Below, one piece after another: positions 1 to 6,208 of a stretch of 9,186 nt of DNA. The stretch spans positions 1 to 9,186 of the forward strand of contig JASGDB010000152.1 in NCBI GenBank assembly GCA_049841315.1, written 5' to 3'. Positions within the stretch are counted from its first letter, which is position 1; each line of letters begins with the position of its first letter. This DNA comes from JASGDB01 sp049841315. GTDB lineage: Bacteria; Bacteroidota; Bacteroidia; Flavobacteriales; Weeksellaceae. The position numbers and the translations under genes were made by a program. Under the pieces are notes generated by a model that had not been told where the DNA came from, searched no databases, and saw nothing but the letters and a program-made list of their open reading frames with translations.

Positions 1-553
1 CCAAAGCATAATCCAGTAAAATTTTCCGTTCTGATTTTTCCATTTGGTTCATTGCTCCGTAAGAGAGAATAATTCCTGCAATTAAGCGTGTAACCATTTG
101 TAAATCATCTACAAACTGCACTTGCGAAGGCAAAACCGAAATAATGGAAGGTGGTGCGGAACTGATTTCGTTGATGATTGCGGTTTCGTTGTTCGTGATT
201 TTGGTAATTTCCCTGCTCATCGCAATTCCTGTTGGTACAGCTTGAATAGCAAATGACACAATCCGCAGTCTGTCCTGAACTTTCGTTACCTTGTCTTTAA
301 AATCCGTCCACTCAGTTTGGTTGGCGGTTTCTGCGGTTGCGTTAAGGGTTTGCTTTTGCCGCATTTCTTTTTGCCTGTCGTGTTCTTTCATCGTTGCATT
401 AATTTGAATATCCATCATCGGAAAAGAGACATTTTCCTTTTGCCAAGCCGGAGTTGAACCACCGCCGGAAGACGTGAGGACGAGATAAACCAAGACCCCT
501 AACCCCCAAAGGGGGATTTTTATAGCGGTAGTGATTTTATTTTTGAACTTCAT
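1..553 (-). CDS. Conjugal transfer protein with N-terminal membrane/leader segment, partial (C-terminus beyond left edge)
   Basis: The frame opens with ATG at 553 and stays open for 184 codons to the window edge, so the C-terminus is missing. It starts 9 bases after the stop of the 1270-563 gene, as expected for the next gene of the transfer operon. Residues 1-12 are basic, and 13-26 are hydrophobic (IPLWGLGVLVYLVL), forming a signal or membrane anchor. A Gly/Ser/Thr/Pro stretch (28-37) follows, then a long polar helical region (about 45-130) with Ala/Thr/Asn/Glu-rich segments. A second moderately hydrophobic segment lies around 151-168, followed by a polar stretch beginning MEKSERK. Position downstream of TraG suggests a TraI/TraJ-region component of the mating-pair apparatus; I do not recognise the family with certainty. 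A GC-rich palindromic repeat forms codons for residues 13-20. Gene-level reality is well supported by the uninterrupted frame and spacing; the function is inferred from context only. Confidence 0.75.
   Translation of the reverse strand, partial: MKFKNKITTAIKIPLWGLGVLVYLVLTSSGGGSTPAWQKENVSFPMMDIQINATMKEHDRQKEMRQKQTLNATAETANQTEWTDFKDKVTKVQDRLRIVSFAIQAVPTGIAMSREITKITNNETAIINEISSAPPSIISVLPSQVQFVDDLQMVTRLIAGIILSYGAMNQMEKSERKILLDYAL
494..517 (-). repeat. GC-rich palindromic repeat inside leader codons, copy 2
   Basis: On the plus strand the arms are CCCCC (503-507) and GGGGG (511-515) around an AAA loop, preceded by ACCCCTAA (495-502). In coding sense it reads CCCCC-TTT-GGGGG-TTAGGGGTC and encodes I-P-L-W-G-L-G-V. 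It has the same layout as the element at 1207-1236: a hairpin with a three-base loop followed by TT and a second G-run. It is far more GC-rich than the surrounding DNA. It is probably a member of a dispersed flavobacterial repeat family, but genome-wide copy number cannot be seen here. Confidence 0.6.
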
Positions 554-562
554 ATCAAAAAA

Positions 563-1270
563 TCAAAAATTCTTTTTATACTTGTTCATAATATTTTCCA
601 CAATGCCTTTATCGGTATTGATGTAACCTGCAAACGGATTGATGGAGTTCCAAAATCCTAAACGGTTGGCTTTTTCCAATCGAAGTTTTATCGCCAAAAG
701 CCAGAGTTTCAAACTCTTTACGTTTTCGGAAATATTGTGCAGAATTTTGTAGCGGTCGCCAGACGTCGCCAAATTCAAATCTCCCGAAGCCAAAATATCG
801 GAAACATCGGTAACGATTTTCAAACTTTGCTCATACGTTTTTTGCGATGCTTTTACTCCGAAAATGGCGTATTGCGGATGTTGGGAAGCCAATTGAACAA
901 CATCGGAAGAATAATTATAACATTTATTGAGTTCCGAATAAATCCGCTGCACCTGAATCCCATTTTGTAAAGTCCCGGAAACTTCTTTCAGCCCTTTCAA
1001 AATTTTATTCTGAATGTCATTGGCTGCAACCATCTGTGTTCCGACCCAGGACTGAACATTTTTTAATTTTGAAGTTTCCTCAATGACATCATTTTGTTTG
1101 GATTTTAAATTATCGGAATAAATTATCATTGCGGCGGTTACCGTTGGGTCGATGTAAGTGTTTTGAGCAATGCCCAATGTTCCACAAAAAATAAAAAAAA
1201 GGAAAAGCCTCCCCCAACCCCTCCGAAGGAGGGGAGTTTTGTGCGTTTTATTATTGAGCAAATTTTTCAT
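563..1270 (-). CDS. Secreted helical conjugation protein, TraI/VirB5-like candidate
   Basis: This is a 235-residue protein beginning with ATG at 1270, 20 bases inside the end of traG, so translation is probably coupled. Residues 1-35 form a signal peptide: a basic n-region, the hydrophobic core LFLFFIFCGTLGI (22-34) and likely cleavage after Ala35. The mature part is mostly predicted helix with many Lys/Glu/Gln/Asn residues and no obvious catalytic motif. It ends in a basic tail (NKYKKNF). In CTnDOT-type operons the reading frames after traG include traI, a periplasmic helical protein; position, size and secretion fit such a role, or a VirB5-like minor pilus component. Sequence similarity to the usual DUF4141 TraI is not evident to me, so no symbol is given. 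The n-region is unusually long because residues 12-21 (TPLLRRGWGR) are encoded by a GC-rich palindromic repeat. Confidence 0.85.
   Translation of the reverse strand: MKNLLNNKTHKTPLLRRGWGRLFLFFIFCGTLGIAQNTYIDPTVTAAMIIYSDNLKSKQNDVIEETSKLKNVQSWVGTQMVAANDIQNKILKGLKEVSGTLQNGIQVQRIYSELNKCYNYSSDVVQLASQHPQYAIFGVKASQKTYEQSLKIVTDVSDILASGDLNLATSGDRYKILHNISENVKSLKLWLLAIKLRLEKANRLGFWNSINPFAGYINTDKGIVENIMNKYKKNF
1207..1236 (-). repeat. GC-rich palindromic repeat inside signal-peptide codons, copy 1
   Basis: The plus strand shows perfect 7-base arms CCCCTCC (1218-1224) and GGAGGGG (1228-1234) around GAA, preceded by CCTCCCCC (1208-1215). The outer CTCCCC (1209-1214) can alternatively pair with GGGGAG (1231-1236). 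In coding sense it supplies the codons for T-P-L-L-R-R-G-W-G-R, lengthening the n-region of the signal peptide of the 1270-563 gene. Flanking DNA is AT-rich, including an A-rich run at 1185-1200, so the element stands out sharply. It shares architecture and reading phase with the copy at 494-517. Confidence 0.65.
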
Positions 1271-4200
1271 ATTCTTTTTGGTTTTGAGTGTTGATTAATT
1301 CCGAAAAACTGATATTTCTATTTTCCAATTCCTGTGAAATGATTTTGAACACATTTTGCCCTTTGTGTTTGTTTTTCATCATTTTGTAGTAGGAATCTAT
1401 TTTTTTGTCCAAAGGATTTTGGTAAAGATTGACCAGCGATACCAGATTTTCCAGACTATCTCCGAAAATTTTTAAATCGGAAACAATTTTGATGAGTGCA
1501 TCATCGTAACTGCCGTATTTTTGGACATAATATTCAACAGCCGATTTTTCCGGTTTTTCGGTGGTGTAAGTCAGATATTGTTCAAGCGAAACTTCATTGC
1601 CGTAAACTTCTCCTTTAGAACCTCGTTTCAGATAAAATTCTTTGAAACGGCTTCGCCCGAATTTATTGTTGAGATTGTTAATTGTAAAAATCTTGTTCTG
1701 CTCGACTTTATTAAGTGAAAGCAAAGCCGAAATTCTGTCAAAATTGTCTTTGAACTTGGTTTGGTCAAGCAAAATAAATGTATCAGAATTGTTAATGATA
1801 CTGTCTTTTACGACGGCATTTCCGATAATATCGTCGAGTTCCTGAGTAACGACAACCGCTTCGCCCCAAAATTTTCTAACGGTTTTGTAGAGATACAAAA
1901 TGTAACCGCCCATTAATTTTGAAGCGATTGCCTTCCACGCTTCTTCCACGATAAGTGCTTTACGACGGTCTTTCCGTAACCTCATTTTCTGAATGAAAGT
2001 GTCCATAATAATCAGCGTTACAATCGGAAAAAGTTTTGGATTGTCTTTTACATTGTCAATTTCAAAAACGATAAAAGGTTCATCAAACAGCGTATTATCG
2101 GCAGATTCGTTCAAAGTCGTTCCGTATCTTCCGCCTTTGTAAAAATCTTTCAGAACGAATAAAAAAGTCCGGAGATTAAACTCTGTTTCCGTAATTGCGT
2201 GCTTCTTATTGTTCAGATAAAGCGGTAAAAATTTATCGCAATAGTCGTAGAATCCGTTGAAAGACAATTCTTTGGCTTCTAAATTTTCTTCGAGTTGTTT
2301 GATTTTTTTGATGATGGCTTTTCTAAACGAATCGTTCCAATCTTCGGCAGTTTCCGGTCTTTTGATGATTTCATTGGATTTAATCAAAATCAGTTGGGTT
2401 TCGTTGTAAATTTTTCTGCGTCCTTCATCATTCAAAGTATCGTAAGCTTCGTAAACCTGATAAAATTTTTCGCTGTCATAATCGGGATTATTTACATTTT
2501 TATCGGGGTGATAATATTTCAATAATTTTCTTCCTGCTTCTTTGATTTCTTCGGAATTGGCATCGAAAGGAATTCCTAGAATATTATAATAATTTTTTTC
2601 AAAATTGCCTCCGGTCGCTGACCGGAAAATATCTTCTTCGTGAATGTTGTATTTTCCCAAATAAAGTATTAAATCTTCCGTACTTTTATGCTCGTACCAT
2701 TGCTTTCCATTATTGAAATACTGATGATAATACGACATCAACACATTATCCAAAATGGATTTCTGAGCCGCCGACATTGTTGCATCGGGACCTTGCCAAA
2801 TCAAAAAAATCAGGTTGGTCAAAAACTCGATTTTTTCGATATTGAACTCTTTTTTGTCCATCAAAAAAGGATTCATCGTAATGGGTTTTTCTTCGGTGTA
2901 TTGAATGTATCTTCCGCCTTTATATTTGCAAGTTCCCGAGTAAGAATCTCCGGTATCTACGATGACCACATCGTAATTGTAAGTCAAATACTGCTCGATA
3001 ATATTATTCATCAGGAAGGATTTTCCCGAACCCGAAGGTCCGAGAACAAACTTATTTCTGTTATTGATTCTTCCTGTTTTCATCGGTAAATCTGACGGGT
3101 CAATTTTGAGTGGAACGCCTTGTCTGTCGGTAAATCTTAGATAAAAATTGGATTCTTCGTTTACGGGGTAACTTTCTTTAAAAAAAAAACACAAGGCAGC
3201 TTCGCTTGTCGTCATAAATAAATCGTATTCCCTGAGTTCCGTGGCGTTGCCAGGAAGTGCTGCCCGAAAGAGTTCTAACTGGTTGTAGGCATTTTTGGAA
3301 ACAATAATCCCTTTCGTAAACAGTTTATTTTCTACCATCGACTGGATATTTTCCATTTTTTCCAGCGTGTTTGCTGAAAATATCAAGGAAAAATGAGCAT
3401 TGACAACCAACTGTCCATCAATCGCAATATTGTGTAAAAGCGTTTGGATTTCCTCTGCAATAATGGCATTGGACGGGGAATTATTGGCTGCTCCTTCGTG
3501 TTTTTTCTTTTTCTTGTCGAGTTCCCGTTGTTGAGGAGCTTGTAGCGGAATCGTGATGACTTGATTATAAATAATCGTTTCGTAATCTTCCAATTCATTG
3601 ATGAAAGTAAAATTATCAACTGCCGTTTCTGATGCTGCTCCGTTTCCGCCTAAAACGGAAAAAGGTTCTATTTCAGAGGGCAAATCTATGTTTTCCACAT
3701 CGACATAAGAAATATTTTTAACGAAACGGTTTCCGATTTGTAAATATTCGTTGGTGCTTTTGATATTGTCGAAAACCGGTTTTTCGGAAAATTGCATCGA
3801 CAATGCTCCGGAAATGTAATATTCAAAATCTTTTTCAAATAAAAACTGCGGTTCGCAATCGCTTTGTTTCAGAAGCATAAAGACTTTTTGGCATTTGTCC
3901 CGAAGTTCTTTGTAACTTTTTTCGCTAAAATTGTAAGGCTTATTTTTCTTTTTCAGTTTATCATCAATAATATCCGTGAAAAGCAAAATGGTTTCAATGG
4001 TTTTAAACATTCTGCCGTCAAAATGTTCGGAATATTTTTGTTGTAAAAATTGATTTGATGGTTCTGCGGAATATTTCTTTTTTGAAAAAATATCGAGTTT
4101 CTGGACAATTCTTCCTTCTCCGATAATGGAAACGACTTGGTTTAAAACCGTATGAAAATTCAAATAATTATCAGGGTCTGCGGAATATTGTTCAACTACA

Positions 4201-4331
4201 TTTTTAATTCTTATTCCAATAATGGGATTTCCGTATTGTCCGAAAAGAACATCAAAATCCCAACCGAAATCTTTACCAAAATCGTATCCGATGAAGGGAA
4301 TGTCAAATGCTTGTTTCTTTGTTGTTGCCAT
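1251..4331 (-). CDS. traG: TraG/VirB4-family conjugation ATPase with an internal J domain
   Basis: This 1026-residue protein is the motor ATPase of the Bacteroidetes conjugation channel, acting at the inner-membrane cytoplasmic face to energise pilus biogenesis and substrate transfer (family knowledge). The N-terminal part (about 1-400) resembles the TraG N-domain. Walker A GPSGSGKS is at 431-438. The segment VIVDTGDSYSGTC (456-468) follows, and Walker B is ALIVEEAW (792-799). VVVTQELDDI (826-835) matches the usual post-Walker B region. Between the modules, residues 579-645 form a complete J domain with HPD at 608-610. The canonical landmark FNGFYDYCDKFLP (691-703) follows it. At 1026 residues it is longer than the roughly 800-850 I would expect for TraG, partly because of this insert. 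The ATG at 4331 overlaps traF by 29 bases, and the end overlaps the next gene by 20. A run of ten T lies in codons 382-384. Function as TraG is very secure; the role of the J domain is unknown. Confidence 0.95.
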   Translation of the reverse strand: MATTKKQAFDIPFIGYDFGKDFGWDFDVLFGQYGNPIIGIRIKNVVEQYSADPDNYLNFHTVLNQVVSIIGEGRIVQKLDIFSKKKYSAEPSNQFLQQKYSEHFDGRMFKTIETILLFTDIIDDKLKKKNKPYNFSEKSYKELRDKCQKVFMLLKQSDCEPQFLFEKDFEYYISGALSMQFSEKPVFDNIKSTNEYLQIGNRFVKNISYVDVENIDLPSEIEPFSVLGGNGAASETAVDNFTFINELEDYETIIYNQVITIPLQAPQQRELDKKKKKHEGAANNSPSNAIIAEEIQTLLHNIAIDGQLVVNAHFSLIFSANTLEKMENIQSMVENKLFTKGIIVSKNAYNQLELFRAALPGNATELREYDLFMTTSEAALCFFFKESYPVNEESNFYLRFTDRQGVPLKIDPSDLPMKTGRINNRNKFVLGPSGSGKSFLMNNIIEQYLTYNYDVVIVDTGDSYSGTCKYKGGRYIQYTEEKPITMNPFLMDKKEFNIEKIEFLTNLIFLIWQGPDATMSAAQKSILDNVLMSYYHQYFNNGKQWYEHKSTEDLILYLGKYNIHEEDIFRSATGGNFEKNYYNILGIPFDANSEEIKEAGRKLLKYYHPDKNVNNPDYDSEKFYQVYEAYDTLNDEGRRKIYNETQLILIKSNEIIKRPETAEDWNDSFRKAIIKKIKQLEENLEAKELSFNGFYDYCDKFLPLYLNNKKHAITETEFNLRTFLFVLKDFYKGGRYGTTLNESADNTLFDEPFIVFEIDNVKDNPKLFPIVTLIIMDTFIQKMRLRKDRRKALIVEEAWKAIASKLMGGYILYLYKTVRKFWGEAVVVTQELDDIIGNAVVKDSIINNSDTFILLDQTKFKDNFDRISALLSLNKVEQNKIFTINNLNNKFGRSRFKEFYLKRGSKGEVYGNEVSLEQYLTYTTEKPEKSAVEYYVQKYGSYDDALIKIVSDLKIFGDSLENLVSLVNLYQNPLDKKIDSYYKMMKNKHKGQNVFKIISQELENRNISFSELINTQNQKEYEKFAQ
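2397..2597 (-). other. J domain (DnaJ-like) within TraG
   Basis: Residues 579-645 of the TraG protein match the J-domain pattern throughout. YYNILGI at the start corresponds to helix I, and SEEIKEAGRKLLKYYHPDKN to helix II and the loop. FYQVYEAYDTLNDEGRRKIYN corresponds to helices III and IV, ending in the usual Y-N/D. The invariant HPD tripeptide is encoded at 2502-2510. The usual A-Y of helix II is A-G here. J domains stimulate DnaK/Hsp70 ATPase activity, so recruitment of DnaK to the transfer ATPase is the natural inference. The domain lies in the variable helical region between Walker A and Walker B. Confidence 0.93.
3180..3189 (-). repeat. Ten-base homopolymer tract in traG
   Basis: Ten consecutive A on the plus strand (T in the coding sense) cover codons 382-384 (Phe-Phe-Phe), followed by AAA for Lys385. 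The tract precedes the Walker A module, so slippage during replication or transcription would abolish the ATPase domains. Confidence 0.9.
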
Positions 4332-4617
4332 TTTTGAGTAGTTTTTTGTTGTCTAATTTTTTAGGAAAAATTAAAATTTGGTCGAAGTTTTTGGTTTTGT
4401 CGTACAATCCGTGTTTGTCTTGCCTTTTGAAAATGAGGTAAACGCCTCCTGCGGTTATGGCAAGTCCGAGCAATGAACCCAGCAATCCGAATTTGGATAA
4501 AACGAGTGCGGAAACGATTCCTGCACCGATGACACCGACTGCGTAAATGATGTATTTGCCTTTCAATCCGAAGAAAACAAGGGGTTTTTTAAGCCCCTTG
4601 TAAAGATAAAATCCCAT
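4303..4617 (-). CDS. traF: Conjugal transfer protein TraF (DUF4133, VirB3-like)
   Basis: A short membrane protein of 104 residues from the ATG at 4617, one base after the traE stop; a TTG three codons upstream (4626) is possible but less likely. The N-terminal motif YKGLKKPLVFFGLKGKYI (6-23) matches the family pattern of a K-G-h-x-x-P core followed by h-F-K/G-G-L-K. Two membrane segments follow at about 22-40 and 43-63, then a basic, polar cytoplasmic tail. The family is the VirB3-like inner-membrane partner of TraG and TraE in Bacteroidetes conjugation systems. Its gene sits between pilin-like traE and ATPase traG, the standard order, and its last 29 bases overlap the start of traG, suggesting translational coupling. 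A terminator-like hairpin lies in its early codons. Confidence 0.9.
   Translation of the reverse strand: MGFYLYKGLKKPLVFFGLKGKYIIYAVGVIGAGIVSALVLSKFGLLGSLLGLAITAGGVYLIFKRQDKHGLYDKTKNFDQILIFPKKLDNKKLLKNGNNKETSI
4571..4601 (-). promoter_or_regulatory. Terminator-like hairpin in the first codons of traF
   Basis: The plus strand carries a perfect 8-base inverted repeat, ACAAGGGG (4577-4584) and CCCCTTGT (4594-4601), with a 9-base spacer. In the sense direction the right arm is followed directly by TTTCTT (4576-4571), so the RNA would have a GC-rich stem and a short U-rich tail. It begins 17 bases after the traE stop. It may act as a partial attenuator or as a 3' stabiliser for traE mRNA. It also encodes conserved residues Y-K-G-L-K-K-P-L-V of TraF, so chance is a serious alternative. 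Confidence 0.35.
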
Positions 4618-4618
4618 T

Positions 4619-4936
4619 TTAGGCAAAGAATGCTGTTACAAATTCCGGAACTACGATTAGGAAAATCATCGCTCCTCCGTAACCGAGGATTTCTTTGTTG
4701 ACATCTTGGTCGCCGTTCGTCCATTTGTTGTAAACCCGCAATCCTCCGATAAATCCTACCAATCCACCGACTGCTTTTAGGATTAATTTTATCGGATCCC
4801 AATAATCCCGAATATCACTCGCTGCATTCGAGATTGCGGTTGCTCCGCCTTGTGCAAATGCAGGTGTTGTTGCAAGTAGCAAAATTGCCATTGTTAAGAG
4901 ATTTCTCTTTGTCATCATTCGTGTTTTTAATTTCAT
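4619..4936 (-). CDS. traE: Conjugal transfer protein TraE (DUF4134, VirB2 pilin-like)
   Basis: This 105-residue protein starts with ATG at 4936. Residues 1-28 are a signal peptide with a basic start, the core LLTMAILLLATTP and a cleavage site AFA|Q after residue 28. The mature protein has two membrane segments (about 50-68 and 86-104) joined by the polar loop YNKWTNGDQDVNKEILGYGG, which is the DUF4134 signature. The N-terminal GGATAISNAASDIRDYWDP is also typical of the family. By size, signal peptide and two-helix layout this is the VirB2-like pilin candidate of the Bacteroidetes mating channel. Two further Met codons (7, 8) could serve as starts without changing the mature protein. It is preceded by a 56-base AT-rich spacer that may hold its own promoter and is followed immediately by traF. 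Confidence 0.92.
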   Translation of the reverse strand: MKLKTRMMTKRNLLTMAILLLATTPAFAQGGATAISNAASDIRDYWDPIKLILKAVGGLVGFIGGLRVYNKWTNGDQDVNKEILGYGGAMIFLIVVPEFVTAFFA

Positions 4937-4958
4937 TGTAAAAAATAATTTAGGTTAA

Positions 4959-4988
4959 AAAAAATATTGATAAATAAATGTTGTTCAA
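4959..4988 (-). promoter_or_regulatory. Candidate Bacteroidetes-type promoter for traE
   Basis: In the sense direction a TTG (4988-4986) is followed after 19 bases by TATTTTTT (4966-4959). This resembles the Bacteroidetes sigma factor pattern of TTG near -33 and TAnnTTTG near -7, lacking only the final G. Transcription would begin about 15-20 bases before the traE ATG. A 9-base direct repeat TAGGTTAAA (4951-4959 and 4989-4997) flanks it. The DNA is very AT-rich, so chance matches are easy. Confidence 0.3.
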
Positions 4989-4992
4989 TAGG

Positions 4993-5502
4993 TTAAACAA
5001 TAGAATGGTAAACTTTGTGACCTTCGAGATTGGCGACCATTTTCACGCTGGTTTCCGCTAAATTCAAAAAGTTTTTCCATTGGTTTTCCTTTTTGACGAT
5101 TGTTTTTCTCTTGGAATGTTCTTTGTCAGAGGGATTTTCGGTTTCTTTTTTTTCTTCTTTTTCAGAATTGTTTTGAGTCGGAAATATTTCGTCAATGTCT
5201 TGTTCTGCTTCAAATCTTCTTCTTAATTCGTCCAAACTTGGATTTTCTTCAAAAGATTTTGGATTTTGGGCAGGATTAATCTCTTTTTTTAGATAAGATT
5301 TTGGCGTTTTGATGTTTTCCACATCTTCGATTCCGACTTGAACAGACGGCTGATTGTCCGATTTTGAAATATCTGCAAGGGAAAATTCTTCCGTAATATC
5401 AACTTCCGAAATTTTTTCTTTTTTCATAAAAAGGTCGTAAACGATATTTCCGGCGTAATACAGAAAATAGGCGGCTAAAAGGATGAATGAGTATTTTATC
5501 AT
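4993..5502 (-). CDS. Membrane-anchored, charged conjugation protein of unknown function
   Basis: This 169-residue protein starts with ATG at 5502. Residues 3-25 (starting YSFILLAAYFLYYAG) form one membrane segment, followed by KKEK, implying an N-out/C-in anchor. Residues 30-140 are highly charged, rich in Glu, Lys, Asp, Ser, Pro and Asn, and probably disordered, apart from a short helical motif LDELRRRFEAEQDIDEIF (90-107). The C-terminal part (about 140-169, NQWKNFLNLAETSVKMVANL) looks folded or amphipathic. Position between the ParA-like gene and traE corresponds to the traB-traD interval of CTnDOT-type operons, where small poorly conserved proteins occur. I cannot assign it to one of them. 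A plausible role is a membrane tether linking ParA or the relaxosome to the channel, but nothing in the sequence proves this. Confidence 0.85.
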   Translation of the reverse strand: MIKYSFILLAAYFLYYAGNIVYDLFMKKEKISEVDITEEFSLADISKSDNQPSVQVGIEDVENIKTPKSYLKKEINPAQNPKSFEENPSLDELRRRFEAEQDIDEIFPTQNNSEKEEKKETENPSDKEHSKRKTIVKKENQWKNFLNLAETSVKMVANLEGHKVYHSIV

Positions 5503-5554
5503 AATTGGGTTGTTGGCTTTTGGCTAATAACTAATGGCTAATAGCAAGTAGCTT
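5503..5554 (-). repeat. Degenerate tandem TTAGCTATTAGCC-type repeat filling a spacer
   Basis: The whole spacer between the ParA-like gene and the next gene consists of imperfect units. In coding sense these include TTGCTATTAGCC, ATTAGTTATTAGCC and AAAAGCC. Such TTAGCTATTAGC-like simple repeats are, to my recollection, common between genes in flavobacterial genomes. Here the repeat separates two genes of one operon and begins immediately after the parA stop. It gives no clear hairpin and no terminator. Confidence 0.7.
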
Positions 5555-6208
5555 TTAAATTGTTATTTTTAATTCTTTGTTGATGTATTCTATGATTTCA
5601 TTGAATGGATTTTTCACGGCATTTTTTTGTTCGTAATTCAGTTTTCGGGTGTCGATGGATTGCAGAATATTTCTTTTGAATACGGGATTTTCCAGCAACA
5701 AACCGTATTTTGAAAGTTCTTTGTCCATTTCCGATTGGTTGCGGTATTTGTAACTTTTGTCGTATTTGGAGCGGATAAAAATCCGTTCTGCCTGACTTTC
5801 CAACAAACCGAGCAGATTTTTAAAAACCAATGTCGATTTCACAGAAACATCGGAATATTCAAACGGAATGATGATAAAATCGCTGTAAATCAGTAAATCG
5901 CTGTATTTCTGGTCGAGCGTTCCGGCTAAATCGAAGAGATAAATTTCTTCGCTTTCTTTCAGTTCGATAATGTTTTCCAAATCAGCCAAAGGTTGGTCTT
6001 CATCATCGTCGCCAATGACTTCTACATCGTAGATTTTCGGCAATTCCGATTCTTCGTCTTCTTTCCATTTGTTGTAAAATGATTTTTGAAAATCAAAATC
6101 AAAAACCTTGATTTTTCTTGATGAAATCTCGGTCAAATAATTGGCGAATGCGATGGCAAGAGTGGTTTTTCCGGCTCCGCCTTTTTGGGTTGCGAATGTG
6201 ATAATCAT
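5555..6208 (-). CDS. ParA/MinD-family ATPase, TraA-like conjugation protein
   Basis: This 217-residue protein has the deviant Walker A KGGAGKTT (9-16), with both the signature Lys9 and P-loop Lys14. It also has a Walker A'-like VFDFDFQKS (35-43, Phe in place of the usual Pro) and Walker B IYLFDLAGTL (89-98). These place it in the ParA/Soj/MinD group of dimerising ATPases. TraA of Bacteroidetes conjugative transposons and VirC1 of the Ti system belong to the same superfamily; VirC1 helps bring the relaxosome to the secretion channel. The ATG overlaps the relaxase stop as ATGA (6205-6208), so the two are translationally coupled. No ParB or centromere repeats are seen nearby, which favours a transfer role over plasmid partition. 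The acidic stretch GDDDEDQ (66-72) is unusual. The family assignment is secure; the transfer role is inferred from context. Confidence 0.92.
   Translation of the reverse strand: MIITFATQKGGAGKTTLAIAFANYLTEISSRKIKVFDFDFQKSFYNKWKEDEESELPKIYDVEVIGDDDEDQPLADLENIIELKESEEIYLFDLAGTLDQKYSDLLIYSDFIIIPFEYSDVSVKSTLVFKNLLGLLESQAERIFIRSKYDKSYKYRNQSEMDKELSKYGLLLENPVFKRNILQSIDTRKLNYEQKNAVKNPFNEIIEYINKELKITI

Noticed and set aside
2397..2597. The J-domain segment as a separate dnaJ gene or an assembly chimera
   Set aside because: The frame is continuous on both sides, with Walker A before and the FNGFYDYC landmark and Walker B after it, so it is an in-frame insert of one protein.
2688..3089. A 133-codon open frame on the plus strand
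   Set aside because: It lies wholly opposite the Walker A region of traG, has no recognisable domain and reflects AT-rich antisense openness.
3383..3619. A 78-codon minus-strand frame inside traG
   Set aside because: It is an out-of-frame read of traG, whose own frame shows the conserved family sequence through this region.
4618..4626. TTG at 4626 as the start of traF
   Set aside because: ATG at 4617 lies one base after the traE stop and gives the usual short N-terminus, so it is the better start.
4563..4802. A 79-codon minus-strand frame across the traE-traF junction
   Set aside because: Both traE and traF are recognised in other frames here; this one is an Arg-rich shadow with no family match that I recognise.
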